In this document: positions 1 to 11,564 of the stretch, one piece after another
How the letters are laid out: each line of letters opens with the position of its first letter
Position numbering within the stretch: the first letter of the stretch is position 1
Assembly (NCBI GenBank): GCA_026636295.1
Contig: CP089452.1
Location: forward strand, 434,001-498,000
DNA from: Medakamo hakoo
Taxonomy: Eukaryota; Chlorophyta; Trebouxiophyceae; Coccomyxaceae
DNA length: 64,000 nucleotides
Direction of reading: 5' to 3'
Notes under the pieces: model-generated
What the model saw: the letters and a program-made list of their open reading frames with translations, nothing else
Databases searched by the model: none
Told to the model about the DNA's origin: nothing
Position numbers and translations under genes: made by a program

Positions 1-1530
1 AAAGCCACACCGTACCCTGGGGTTGCACGTTGAGACCAATGGGGCCTGGTGGAGTTGTTTTGGGGGGAGGCGTGCGGGCGTGTGAGAGCGGTCGGCGGGG
101 AGAGTGGGGTGGGGAGGTGGGTGCGCGGGCGGGCGGGTGAGGGGGGGGGGGCAGCAGGCGCGGCGGTGTGTCGGACGCTGCTTTGAGCCCTGGCGCACGC
201 GCACACGGGTGGGGAGGCATGCCGGCTGGTGCACCCCGCCCGCTCACCGAGGTACACCAGGACTGGCTGCACATTGAGGCCTGGGAGAAGAGGGGAGAGC
301 GGGCGGGAGGAGGAGCGGGGAGAAGGGGGGGGGGGGTGAGAGGCGCGCCGACGAAGGACGGACGGGACGGGACGACGGCGAATCCAGCAGCAGCGCCCAC
401 TCTCTCCCCCCTCCCTCCCATCCCTCAGCAAACACGCACCCTGCGCCTGGACGCGAGCGCCGATCTGTGGGTGGTGGGGAGAGCGAGTGGGGGAACGGTG
501 GGAGTGAGGGGGGTGGGTGGGGGAGCGCCCTTCATTTCCAGGGGTCGGGCACCGCCGCGCGGGTGGCCCGACCCCCTCCCCCCTCCCCCCACGCCAACGC
601 ACGGGGTCAATCCAGATCAGCTGGGGGAAGATGTTGACGCCCTGGAAGGCGGCGGCAGCTTTGTTTGCGGGTGTCGACGGGTGGGTGGGTGGGTGGGGAG
701 TGACGGCCCGTGAGTGCCGTCCGTCCGTCCTGTCTCAGCGGCCCGCCCCACGCCCGGCCCGCACGGTGAGCTCGACACCCCCCCCCAAAAAAAAACGCAC
801 CGCCCGTCGGGAAGAAGGACAGCAGGGACGGCGCAAAGTTGAGGGCGGTCAGGGACGCGCCCACGCCGGTCTGAGAGTGAGGTGTGGGGCGGGGTGGTGG
901 TGGGGGGTGGGCGGGAGTGAGCGGGTGTGGGGGGCGGGGGAGATCCCATCCGTCCCATCCCCCCCCCACCCCAAAAAAAGAACGTACGTGCGTCTCCTGC
1001 AACACGCACGGCGCAAAGTTGGCAAACGTCTTGGACGCCGCAAACTTGGTGGCCTTGACCTTGTGCCCCCCGCCCAGCTTGCCCTTGACGGCGCCGGCGA
1101 CCTTGCCGACGAGCGCTTCCAGTTCGTGCGGCAGGTCGGCCACGTCGGCCGCAAAGACCGGGTCGGCCAGGTGCAGGCGGGGGAACAGGTCCTCGCCGTT
1201 GGCGACCTTGGCCAGGTGGCCGTGCGCGGACAGCATGACGCGGCCCAGCGCGGACACGGCCGCGTCTTCCGACCCCTCCTTCTTCAGGAGGACCTGGGAC
1301 AGGACGGACGCCCAGTTGCGGTAGTCGTCGGGCATGTCGCCGGCGAACGGGTCGGCGGGGACCTCGAACTTTTCCGCGGCGGTCGCGACGGGCGCGGTGG
1401 CCAGCGCGAGCGCGGCGGCGGCGCTGAGTGTGTGTGTTTTTTTAGGGCAGGGTGTGGTGGGGTGGCGTGAGGAAGCGATGCGTTTTTCTGCCGCACCCAG
1501 GCGTGCGTGAGGGAGTGGAATGTCTGACAT
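1..1530 (-). CDS. Secreted protein of unknown function, 3' part beyond window
   Basis: I do not recognise the family. Reading leftwards, a plausible exon chain is about 1424-988, 870-801, 658-603, 464-440, 280-248 and 45-16, each bounded by AG/GT with matching phases, and the gene continues past base 1. The large first part begins with a hydrophobic Ala-rich stretch (LALATAPVATAAE), which looks like the end of a signal peptide or a lumenal targeting sequence. About 120 residues rich in Ala, Asp and Lys follow. NFAP occurs twice (before and after the 987-871 intron). The last three visible exons are only 25-33 nt and encode related short units around GLNVQP. The true start is unresolved: an ATG at 1530 opens a continuous frame but puts the hydrophobic stretch about 40 residues in, so a separate first exon nearer 1600 is also possible. 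Function unknown; the coding call is fairly safe, the exact exons less so. Confidence 0.55.
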
Positions 1531-2324
1531 GGAGGGCGGGAGGGCGGTGGCGGCGCGTCACTGCCCGACGCTGCGGCGCCGTTGACTAGGACGGGTGTGC
1601 GAATTCGCAACGACGCGCCGACAGAGGCGGCCAGGGCCGACAGTTTCCTGTCTCACCGGCGCCGCTCCCCTCCCTCCCGCACGCGCTCCCCACGCACCCG
1701 ACCAGGAAACGAAGCATGGCTGTGCGCGACGTGAACGGAGCGCACGAGAGGTGGCGGACGGCGCTCCCTGTGGGGTGTGGCAAGGGGGAGTCGGCGGCGC
1801 GTCTTTGGTGAGAGAGCCATAGCAGCGGCGCGGACGAGCGATGCCGTTTCCGAGGCAGGCACGCGCGGGCGTGGGGACGACAGCCCGTCCTTTTGCCTGA
1901 GGATGAAGAACAACGGGCATCTCCTCAGGGAGAGCCGTAAAGGAGGCGCGGAACGGCCGTGGAACGGCGGGAATGCGGCGCGTCGGCGCACCTTTTGTGT
2001 GGAGAGAAAGCCAAACTGCCGCGCCAGAGGCCGCGGCCGCCGCCCCTCCCCCCCCTCTCCACAGTCCTCCGTCATCAAGAAACGCCCATATCTCCACCTC
2101 TTTCCTTTTTGAACGCACACACACACGCAGGTGAAGGGACAAGGCAGTAACACAGTTTTTTCGTTCGTTTGTTGGTTTGTTCGTCCGTTGAGGAGGAGGG
2201 GGGATGGGACGGGGTGGGGGGGGGTAGGAGGTCCGCCTAGGGCCGCCCTCCCACCCTCCCACCCACCCGCGCCCTCCACCCTCTCTCGTCCTCCCGCCCC
2301 ACGCACACGCACACGCACGCTCTC
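1531..2324. other. Intergenic stretch, no supported gene
   Basis: This stretch separates the start of the left-edge secreted protein from the stop codon of the SCC3 gene; both are on the minus strand. Open frames exist on both strands but they look like by-products of GC-rich sequence: biased composition, no recognisable domain and no consistent splice pattern. It probably holds the promoter of the left-edge gene and the 3' untranslated part of the SCC3 transcript. A CA-rich run (about 2114-2130) and a G-run near 2217 are the only simple-sequence features seen. Confidence 0.5.
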
Positions 2325-5300
2325 TCACACCCGGCGCCGCACCCGGCGCTCCTGCACAGGCTCTTCTTCCTGGCCTCCCTCGCCTTCACCGGGCGGCACC
2401 CGTTCCGCCGTCGGCACGGCCGCCGTGCCGTCGGGGGTGAGCTCCTCACCGCCCTCGCCGCCCTCGCCCTCGCTCTCCGACGCGGCCAGGTCGGCGCGGG
2501 AAGGCGGGACGGTCGTCGTGGGCGCGCGGCGGAGGGGGCGGGCGGCAGGGCACGGCGGCGGAGGCGGGCCGCCCTCCTGCTCGTCGTCCTCGGAGATGGC
2601 GTCCTCTCCCTCGCTGCCGCCGTCGAGAGACGGCCGGCCGGCGTCGCGCCCGGCCACAAAGGAGACGCGGCCGCCGCCGCCGCCGCGGCCCTTGGCCAGG
2701 GCGGAGCGGGCGCCGCCACCGCCGGCGCCACCCCCGCCACCAGCACCGCGGGACACAAAGCGGTCGGCCACGGCGTGCAGGGCGTCGGCGGCGGAGGCAG
2801 CGGCCCCCCCGCCCCGGCCAGCCAGGCGGTCGGCCGCGGCGCGGACGGCGCGCGCGACGCCCGCCGCGGCGGGCGGCGGCACGCGCGGGGCCAGCATGGC
2901 CAGCGGCCGCATGGCCGCCGCGCGCGTGTAGGGCGGCTCCCGCCCCGCCGCGTCCGCGACGGCGGCCGTGACGGCGGCGGCCAGCTGGTCGCCCGCGTCG
3001 GCGGCGGACGCGGGCGGCGCGGCCGCCATGGCCCGGGCCAGGGCGGTCAGGGCGGCCTCGCCGCGCCCGGCCGCCGCGCCCAGGGCGGCCGCCCAGGCCG
3101 CCGTCGGCGGTGGCAGCCCACCGGACGCCCGGCGCAGGGCGCGGGCGCCGTCCCGGGCGGTGGCCGCCGCGCGCGCGTCGGGCGCGGCCAGGTGCGACAG
3201 CAGCAGCCAGGCCGCGTCGGAGGTGGGGGGCAGGGCGCCGAAGGCGACGAGGCGGGAGAGGGCCAGGGCCGCGGCCTCGGCCCGGGCTTCGGCGGTCGTG
3301 GAGGTGGGGGACGTGGGCGCGACGCCGCCCGCGCCGTCCTCGTCGTCGTCGTCGCGCTCGCCGCCGCCGCCGCCGCCGCCGGCCGACAGCGCGGCGTCGC
3401 AGTGCGCCAGCAGCGCGTCGACGACCTCGTCCGTGGGCACGTACACCGCGCCCGCACGGGCGGTGGACGCGGCGGACGGCTTGGGTTTAGGGGCGGGAGG
3501 AGCGGGCGCGTCGCCTTCGCCGGCAGGCGGCGCGGGCGGCGGCGCCGGCCCTTGGTCGTCGTCCGCGACCACCAGCGCGGCCGGGCTGAACGCGAGCACT
3601 AAATCCGCGAGCGCGGACGCCGCGCCGGCGCGGGCGGCCGGGTCGGCCGCACCTGACGTGGCGGTGGCCAGGGCGTCGGCCAGGGAGCTCACGTCGGCCG
3701 CCAGGGCGGAGGCGGCGGCGGAGGTGGACGGCGGCGCGGCGGACGAGCGGCCACCGCCGCGGCCGCGTTTCTTCGCCGGCGCGGCCGCGGGTTCGGCGCC
3801 GCCGCCGCCCTCACCGCCGCCGCCCAGCCCGTGCAGGCGCCACAGCAGGCCCGCCAGCCCCGCCGTCGCGGCGCAGCAGACGACGTTGGCCGGGATGCGG
3901 GCGCCCGACCCGGCCTCGGTCAGCAGCTGGACGGCGGAGGGAAAGGCGCCGTCGGTTGTGGGGGTCGAGGCAGAGGCAGGCGCGGCCGGCGGCGGCGCGA
4001 CGAGGCGCAGGCAGGCCAAGCGCGTCCAGGCGGCGTCGGCGGCGGCCGCGGCCGCGGCGGGCGCGCCGCCGCCCCGGCCACCGCCGCCACGGCCGCGCGC
4101 GTGTTTCAGCAGGTCCGGCACGGAGTCGGCGGCGGCGGCGGCGGCCGCCACAGCCGCGCCGTCCAGGACCGCAGCCGCCGCTTCGCGCACCGCGCCCGGC
4201 GCCGCCGGCCCGGCGCACCGGGCCAGAGCCCGCGCGCACGCCCGCACCGCGGCCGCGTCCGTGTGCTGGGCCAACAAGGCCGCCACTTTACGCAGCAGCG
4301 CTTCCAGGCCCGCCTCGTCGCGGCCCGACCCGTACACGGCCAGGTCCACCCAGCGCAGGCAGGACGCGAGCGCGGCGACCTTGCCCGCGTCGGCGCCAAA
4401 CCGGGCAAACAGCGTGGGCAGCGCCGGCCCGACGACCGCCGTGGCGTCGGCCAGGGCCTTGCGCGCACCGGCCGCGGCTTTGGACCGGGACGTGCCGGGG
4501 AGCGGCGCCGGGCCGCCGGCGGCCCCGCCTCCCCCCGCCGCACAGCGCAGCGCGGCCGCGAGCAGGGACGCCGCGTTGGTCGTGCCGGGCTCGCCGCGCC
4601 GCTCGCACGCGCCGTCGTCGGCCAGGGCGGCCGTCAGGGCGGCCCAGTCCGTCAGGAGTTTCAGCTTGGGACGCGGCGGCGACGTGGACGACGCCGGGTC
4701 GGCCTTCAAAGAGGCCAGCGCGTCCACGACCAGGTCCACCGCGTCGGGGGGCAGCGGGCGCGGTGGCGGGGGGGCGTCGGCGGCGGACGCGCCGCCGCCC
4801 TCCTCGCCCGCACCGCCGCCCGCGAAGGACGGCGGGCGGGCCAGCCCCGCCATGATGTCCAGCAGGCCGTCCAGCTGGGCGGCGGACGACCAGGAGGGAA
4901 TGGACGGCGCGGCCGCGGCCGCGGCCGCGGACCGGCCGCCGCGCGAGCCGCGGCGGCCGCCCCGGCCCGGTCGACCGGCGTCGTCCCCGCCGCCGCCGCC
5001 GCCGTCGTCCGCCGCTTCCTCGCCCGCCGGCTGCAGCAGGCTGACGACCAGGCGCGCGGCCGCCTCGCGCACGGCCGGCGACGCGTCCGTCAGCAGGCGG
5101 AAGGCGTCGCCGACCTGGTCGGCGCCCATCTCGCCGGCCGCCACCAGGGTCGCGACCAGCCCCACGCCGCGCGCCGCGACGCCGTCGTCGACGTCGTGCA
5201 CCAGCTCGGCGAAGCGGGACGCAAAGCGTTCGGTGAAGGGGCGCAGCGGCGAGTGCGAGGCGGGCGAGGCGTACAGCGTGCGCAGCGCGTCCAGGGCGGC

Positions 5301-6918
5301 CGCGCGCACGCGCGCGTCGCGGTCAGACAGCGCCCACGCCACGTACTTGAGCATGGCGTCGCCCAGGTGGGACGCCGGGTCGCCCGCGATCCAGGCGCCG
5401 ATGGCCGCGATGACGGTCGCGCGCACGTCCGGGCACACGTCCCGGAACCGGGCGGCGGCGACGCCCTGAAAGATGGCTTGCAGCGCCGAGCGCGCGTCGC
5501 CCGCCTGGCGGTGCAGCTCGTCGGCCTGGCGCCCAAAGGCGGACGCCTGGTCGGGCGCGCCCGCGCCCGCCGCTTTTTCGCGCTGCAGCTCGGCGCGTTC
5601 GCGGGCGGCGGACAGCGACACGCCGGCCTGGACCAGGGCCGTGCCGACGCGGGCGGCGGTCTCGGTGGCGACGACGCGAAACGGGCGCACGACCGACGCC
5701 GACAGGCCCAGCAGCGCGCCCGTCGCCCGCTCCAGCGCGTGGCCGTCGCCCAGGCGGGCGCGGGAGGCCAGCTCCGAGATGGCGGCACCCCACAGGGACA
5801 AGTACGCCGCGTGCGCGGTGCGGCCGGCCTTCCCCCCGCGGAACGGGTCGGCCAGGCCCGACCGGGTCGCGACGTCGACGAGCGAGCGGACGAGCGCGTC
5901 GGAGTCGCCGTCCTCGACGTCGGCCGCCGACACGGGGTGGCCGACGACGCCGCAGCCTTCGACGAGCAACGTCAGCAGTTCGGCGGTGGCGGCGGACCGG
6001 GAGGTCTGGTACCGGTCGGCCCACTCCTGGTTGGTGGGAGGGAGGGGGGGTGGAACGGAGAGTGTGGTTGAGAGGGCGGGGCGGGCGCACGTGTTTTTTT
6101 TTCGGTCCGCATCCCTCCCATCCCATCCGTCTAACCTTGGCCACGGTCGCCATGGCGTCCGCCGTCGTGCCGGGCGCCAGGACCTTGTCTGTTGGTGGTG
6201 GGGGGAGGGAGGGAGGGGCGTGAGTTTTCGTTTCTTTGCAACGTGTTTTGCTTGGCGGCGCGGTCTGTCCTGTCCCCGGCGCGGACGGACAAATGCGTTT
6301 CCACGCGCGCTTTTCGTCTAGGGTGGGTGCCGCCGGCGCCTCAAACCCGCAGTCACCCTCACGCGGCGTGCCGAGGCAGCGTACGAGCGCGTGCGGGCCT
6401 TCGCATCAGCGGGCACAAAGAAAACAGTCGCGGCACGCTCAAAAAAACTCAAAACACTCACCCATGAGCGCGGAGCCGGCACCTGCCGCGCCGCCGCCGC
6501 GGTGACCGTGCAGGACGGGCATGGGCGGCTGGGGGCGCGGGGGGCGGGGCTGGAGTGTGGGTGTGTGTGGGTGCGTGGCGTGTGAGAGCGAGCGACGGCG
6601 GGCATTCGTTTGAGCGCCGGGGCCGAGCGCGCGCGTCTCCGCCGTCTCACCTTGGCCGCCACTTCTTCGACCGGGTCGTCCGCCATCTCCGTGTCTGTGC
6701 GCGTCATCGCGTCGTCGTCGTCGGCGTCCGGCTGGCCGGCTTGTTTAGCGAGGCTGTTGCGGTTTTTGGAGGGGGGAGAGGGCGTGTGAGAGACGCAGCG
6801 GCCCGGAAAAGTTTCCGAAGCGAAAAGCGGTTCTCTCTTCTCGGCGCCGCACTCACCGGGCCTCGTTGTACGTCTTGCCGCCGGCGGCCGCCCGGGTGGG
6901 GCGGCCTTCCGTCAGCAT
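2325..6918 (-). CDS. SCC3: Cohesin subunit SCC3/STAG
   Basis: HEAT-rich cohesin subunit that binds the kleisin SCC1 and helps hold sister chromatids together in the nucleus. The model has five exons (6918-6857, 6753-6651, 6528-6462, 6188-6136, 6026-2325) and gives about 1328 residues, close to the usual 1100-1250. All phases agree. One donor (GTTAGA after 6136) is weak. Family evidence: a WADRYQTSR block, a LLGLSASVVRPFR block matching the 'GLSDSQVRAFRH' STAG signature, an AIFQGVAAARFRDV block matching 'SIFKGIFVHRYRD', and LKYVAWALSDRDARVR matching 'LKYVGWTLHDR'. The C-terminal two thirds are Ala/Gly-rich repeats ending in an acidic stretch and a very basic tail (RRVRRRV). The short first four exons encode an acidic, poorly conserved N-terminus. 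The family call is strong; the first exon is the least sure. Confidence 0.88.
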
Positions 6919-7104
6919 GGTGATGAAGGGGGGTGTTTCGGTGCGCCGCGCGTGCGTGAAGAGAAAAAAAAGGGCCGCGCAACGCGGGCGGCGAAAGTGT
7001 GGAGTGTGGGGGCCGCCAGCCTCTCTCCCCCCTCCCCCATCTTTCCACCCCACCCAACCAGCCATCCTCCTTCCGTTCCGCCGATCGGCGGTCGCATTTT
7101 CTTT

Positions 7105-9834
7105 TTACTCGGCACTCTCACCACCTGATCCTCCCCCACTCCTCACCGCTTCATCAATGGCCCGGAACTGCGCACTCCACCCGGCGGAATACAGGAAAGG
7201 CCGCAGGTCGAAACGGTTGTCTTCCGGCGAGTACGCTTCCGCGTGGTACGCCGGCGTGAGCGTCGTCGCTTTGTGGCGGTTGCGGCCGTGCGCGGACCAG
7301 AAGCGCTTGACGGTGGCCGCCACGGCCGACGGCGGGCGGTCGGCCCAGGGACCGGCGCACAGGAAGCGGAACGCCGAGGCCGGGCCGCACCGGCCCAGGG
7401 AGCGCGCGGCGCCCAGGACGGACAGGTCCGCGTATGACACGCCCATGTCGTCCTCGTCCGTCTGTGGCGGCGGGCCGCCTGGCCGGTCCGGTTCCAGCTC
7501 GGCGGACGGCGGGGCGGCGACGATGGCGGTGAGGGACGGGAGGCCGAGGCCGCCGGGCGTCGCGGCCCACTCCAGGAACGCCCTCAGGTCCGTCTTGGAC
7601 ACGCCGCCGATGGGGTTCAAGTCGCCGGCCGAACAGTCGTACTTGGTCAGGTAGCCCCACAGGGCTTCGTCCACGTTGGACGCGGACAGGACGAGGCGGA
7701 AGCCGCGGGCGTTGAGGGCGGCGCCCGACGGCGGCGGGGGCGTGGGGGGTGGTGGATGGGTGGCGGCGCCGGCCGGTGCGCCATTCTCGTGCTGCGCTCC
7801 ACCGCCCGCCGCCAGCCCCAGCGCCCACGGCCCCAGCTGGGCCAGTAAGAAGGTCAGCACCATCCTCGACCGGGCCTGCAGGTTTTGCAGGGCGAGCGCC
7901 TCCGTGGGCGACCCGCCGTCTGCGCGGCAGCGCGGCTGTGGCAGCGGGCAGGGCGCCCCGCGCCCGGCCGTGCCGCTGAGGCCGGCCGCCACCGCGCCCA
8001 GCGCCGCGCCCACCACCCCGTCGATGGTCACCTCCACGTGCGTGGACCCGACCTCAGCCGCCAGAGACGCGGCGCGGCGCCGGCTGGCGTCGGTGGAGGC
8101 GGACGAGGAAGACAGGTACGCGGTGAGGAGGAGGCGGGAGGCCAGGGCCGACGGGCCGCCCAGGGGCTCGCCGGGGGCGTAGCCGCCCACCCGCCGCGCG
8201 TCCGCTTCCACGGTGCCATCCCCGGCGGCGACCGCGGCGCAGACCAGGCGGGCCATGGCCGCCACGATCGCCGCCACCGCGCCGGAGTCGGCCCCGCCGC
8301 TCAGGGGCAGGACAAAGCCCGTCGCGCCCGACCGGCGCAGGTAGTCCCACAGCCAGCAGGCCGGGCCGAACGCAATTTCTTCGACGGGCGTGTGGTAGCG
8401 TGGGGCGATGGGCGGGGAGGGGCGCGGCGGCGGGCACGAGCGCGAGCAGAGACCAAACCCGGGCGCGAGCACTTCCGGCATCGCCCACGCGGCGGGGCCG
8501 ACGCCGGGCGGGCCGCCCACCCCGCCCGCGGCCTGGGCTTGAAAAGACGCGCGGCACCCACGGTACGCCTCGATGGCGTCCAGGTCCACGGCCGCGGTGA
8601 CGACCTCGACGTCGGCCAGGCCGAACTGGGAGCCCAGGCCGACGAGCGACCCGTTGACCGTCACGGCCGCGCAGCCGTCGTAGTACAGGCGCCCGCCGTC
8701 GCACCCGCGCTGGTTGGCGTACAGGTACGCGCCGCCGCAGGCCGCCGTCGCGGCCGTCAGCGCGGACAGCCGCAAGTCCAGCTTGCGCAGCTGGTGGTGG
8801 GAGCCCGACCCGTTGCCGAAAATGTGGGCGCCCGCCAGCGCCGCCAGCGCGTGCGGCGGGTGGGGCGTAAACAGCTCTTCGCAGGCCTCGGCCGCGATGA
8901 GGGCGCCATCGACCTCACACCGCACCAGGGCGTGGCCAAAGGGCACGGTGGGCGGGGAGGCCGGGTGGCGGGACCGGACGGCGGCGAGGGCGGCGGGCGG
9001 GAGGTGGAAGGCTTCCAGGCCGCGGTCGGTGCGCCAGGCTTGAAACCACCGGGATTCCCTGGGTGGGGGTGTCAAGTGTGTTTGTGTGTGTGCGTGCGTG
9101 ATAGCCGGGCGTGCGAGCTTGTGCCGACGGCGTCCCCCTGTGAAAGGGCTTCGCTCCACCCTCTCCCATCAACGACCTCACCTGTAGTTGCCGTCATCCG
9201 CGAGCGCCGCTTTGGGGCGGACCAGGAGGATGCGGCCGTCCAGGCAAAAGGCCCGGCAGTTGTAGCGGACGCCCCGGTGGGTGGCGGGCAGGCCAATGTC
9301 GACGAGGATGCTGTGGTTGGGATGGAGGGGCGGGTCGCTTGTCCGTCCATGGGATGGGATGGGATGGCCCACCCCCTCTCCCCTTCCGCACCCAAACTCA
9401 CCCGTCCGTGTGCCCGCCACTCAACAGCTCGGCCAGCGCGTCCCAGGCGTGAGCCTCCGTGTCCGGCTCCAAGAAATGGTCTTCACAACCGTAGCCGGTC
9501 AATTCCAACTCTGGGCCGACCTGTTGTTTTTTGGGAGTGGTTGGCGGAGGCGTGAGCTAGCCGCGCAATGAGGCGCGAGGAGCGTGAGACGCCTCTCACG
9601 CCCGCGCACCCACCTCCCACACCCTTGGCGCTCTCACTAAGTGATTGCTGAGCCCAGCGACAAGCGTGGAAAAGCCCGGCAACACCCCGCACTCACCCTG
9701 TACCGCGCGCCCGCGTCGCGAGCGGCTGCAACCGATGCGGCGACTCGGCCTGCGTTGCCGTCGAAATCCAGGGCCCACTGGTCCAGAGCGCACGTGGCGA
9801 CGACCGCGATGCGGCCAGCGTGGCGGGTCGCCAT
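7105..9834 (-). CDS. QNS1: Glutamine-dependent NAD+ synthetase
   Basis: Last step of NAD synthesis: ATP-dependent amidation of deamido-NAD using ammonia released from glutamine. Four exons (9834-9697, 9520-9402, 9310-9182, 9058-7105) give about 779 residues; the family is about 700-725. The start [20 protein letters not shown] aligns with the conserved N-terminus 'VTVATCALNQWALDF'. The nitrilase-type glutaminase domain occupies the first third, with [15 protein letters not shown], a VRYNCRAF block, and [13 protein letters not shown] near the end of the domain. The synthetase half carries the ATP-pyrophosphatase loop PLSGGADSG and the [18 protein letters not shown] block. An extra Pro/Ala/Gly insert near 7690-7800 explains the added length. 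The gene is head-to-head with AGXT, 118 bp apart. Very secure. Confidence 0.95.
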
Positions 9835-9952
9835 TGCTTGACGGCGCGCGGAGAGCGAGCCCGCCGGGCTTCCGGAAAGGGAATGAGGGGAAAAGGAATG
9901 AAGAGCACGCCGGTCGCTCACACCGACGAAACCACAGGAGACCCGAAAACCG
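9835..9952. promoter_or_regulatory. Short shared upstream region of QNS1 and AGXT
   Basis: Only 118 bp lie between the start codons of the divergently read NAD synthetase and AGXT genes, so both core promoters must fit here or extend into the genes. No TATA-like element is evident. The call rests on layout alone. Confidence 0.45.
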
Positions 9953-11308
9953 ATGCCGGCCGCGAAAGAAGACACGCCCGCCGTCGTGGGCCCGGCCATG
10001 GAGGCGGGGCCGATCAACGTGCCGGCCCGGCTGCTGATGGGTCCCGGCCCGTCAAACGCGCACCCGCGGGTGCTGGCGGCCCAAGGTGAGAGGAGGGCGG
10101 GGGACGGCAAAAGAAAAAAGGCGGGCCGCGCCCCGCGACCCCTGCCGGTGCCCCTCACGCCCGCCCTCCCCCCCACACACACAACACACCCAGCCCTGCC
10201 CCTCCTCGGCCACATGCACCCCCCCTTTTTAAAAATCATGGACGACTGCAAGGACGGCCTGCGCTACCTCTTCCAGACGGCGTCGCCCTACACCTGCCTG
10301 GTCAGCGGGACGGGCCACGCGGGCATGGAGGCGACACTGGTCAACCTGCTGGAGCCGGGCGACACCCTGCTGGTCGCCAACTCCGGCATCTGGGGCGAGC
10401 GCGTGGGCGACATGGCGTCCCGGTACGGCGTGGTGGTGGAGCACGTGACCGCGCCGGCGGTGGGGCGCGCGATCGACCCGGCCGTGCTGGCGGCCGCCGT
10501 CCGGTCCAAGCGGCCGGCCGCCCTGTTTTGCGTGCAGGGCGAGTCGTCGACGGGCGTCCACCAGTCCCTGGCCGGCCTGGGCGACGCGTGCCGGGAGGTG
10601 GGCGCCCTGCTCCTGGTCGACGCCGTCGCCTCCCTGGGCGGCGTGCCCTTCTTCGGCGACGCCTGGGGCGTGGACGCCGCGTACGCCGGCTCGCAAAAGG
10701 TCCTGTCCGCCCCGCCCGGCGCGGCGCCCCTGTTTTTCGGGGAGCGCGCCATGGCCAAGCTGCGGGCCCGGACAAGCCGGCCGACCTCTTTCCAGCTGGA
10801 CCTGGGCCCGTCCCCGCCGTCCGTCGGCGTGTACTGGGGCTGGTATGTGGACGAAGGCGTGCCGCGGGGGTACCACCACACCGGCCCGGTGTCCATGTGG
10901 TACGCCATGCGCGAGGCGCTGGCCATTGTGTGCGAGGAGGGGCTGGAGGCGCTGTGGGCCCGGCACGCGGCCGCGGCGGACCGGCTGTGGGCGGGGTTGG
11001 CGGCCCTGGGCCTGGAGCCCGCCGCGGGTGGCGGCGACGCCCTGGTCACCGTCAACACCGTGGCCGTCCCGCCCGGCGTCGACTGGGCGGCCGCGGCCGG
11101 CCACGCGATGGCGGAGTCGGCCGTCGAGATCGCGGGCGGCCTGGGCCCGACCGCGGGCAAGGTGTGGCGCATCGGCCTGATGGGGACAGGCGCGGCCGCC
11201 GGGCCGGTCGACGTGGTCGTCGCCGCGTTGGCGCGTGCTTTGGCGGCGCAGGGGTGGGAGCCCGCGGTCGCGTGGGTGGGGGCGTGGCAGGGCAAAGGGG
11301 CGGCGTGA
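9953..11308 (+). CDS. AGXT: Alanine-glyoxylate (serine-pyruvate) aminotransferase
   Basis: PLP-dependent class V aminotransferase that converts glyoxylate plus alanine (or serine) to glycine plus pyruvate (or hydroxypyruvate); a photorespiratory or peroxisomal/mitochondrial step in most eukaryotes. Two exons (9953-10085, 10194-11308) joined in phase 1 give about 415 residues, normal length. Signatures: LLMGPGPSNAHPRVL, SGTGHAGMEA, GIWGERVGDMASRYG, GESSTGVHQ, LLVDAVASLGG, the lysine that forms the Schiff base in AGSQKVLSAPPG, YHHTGPVSMWYAMRE and GGLGPTAGKVWRIGLMG. No clear peroxisomal C-terminal tripeptide is present (it ends KGAA), and no strong N-terminal transit peptide is evident, so location is open. 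A 23-base G-run follows the stop almost at once. Very secure call. Confidence 0.95.
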   Translation: MPAAKEDTPAVVGPAMEAGPINVPARLLMGPGPSNAHPRVLAAQGERRAGDGKRKKAGRAPRPLPVPLTPALPPTHTTHPALPLLGHMHPPFLKIMDDCKDGLRYLFQTASPYTCLVSGTGHAGMEATLVNLLEPGDTLLVANSGIWGERVGDMASRYGVVVEHVTAPAVGRAIDPAVLAAAVRSKRPAALFCVQGESSTGVHQSLAGLGDACREVGALLLVDAVASLGGVPFFGDAWGVDAAYAGSQKVLSAPPGAAPLFFGERAMAKLRARTSRPTSFQLDLGPSPPSVGVYWGWYVDEGVPRGYHHTGPVSMWYAMREALAIVCEEGLEALWARHAAAADRLWAGLAALGLEPAAGGGDALVTVNTVAVPPGVDWAAAAGHAMAESAVEIAGGLGPTAGKVWRIGLMGTGAAAGPVDVVVAALARALAAQGWEPAVAWVGAWQGKGAA

Positions 11309-11312
11309 GGGT

Positions 11313-11335
11313 GGGGGGGGGGGGGGGGGGGGGGG
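11313..11335 (+). repeat. Poly-G tract (23 bases) after AGXT stop
   Basis: An uninterrupted run of G begins five bases after the AGXT stop codon, in the 250-bp space between two converging genes. It is the longest homopolymer of G or C seen in the window. Confidence 0.9.
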
Positions 11336-11564
11336 AGGCCGCCGCCACACGGGGCTGCAAGCCACAGTCACACAAAACACGGGCGCTGCCTCTCTCTTTG
11401 TTTGCACGGGCCCGCCCCCCGCGCGGGGGGGAGGCCCTCCTCCCCCACTCTCTGCGTGTGAGCCGGCGCGCGCCGGGGTCACGAAAAGCTGCGTGGGCGG
11501 GGGTGCGCACGGCCGGTCCCGCCTCACCCCACTCTCGCCCCCCCCCCCCTTCCTTCATCTCACT

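Noticed and set aside
2968-6071. Long plus-strand frames opposite SCC3
   Set aside because: They mirror the GC-rich minus-strand exon. Composition is Ala/Arg/Gly only, while the minus strand shows clear family blocks.
2325-6918. SCC3 region first considered as condensin CAP-G
   Set aside because: The GLS..VR.FR, SIF.G...RYRD-type and LKYV.W.L.D-type blocks in order are those of the STAG/SCC3 family.
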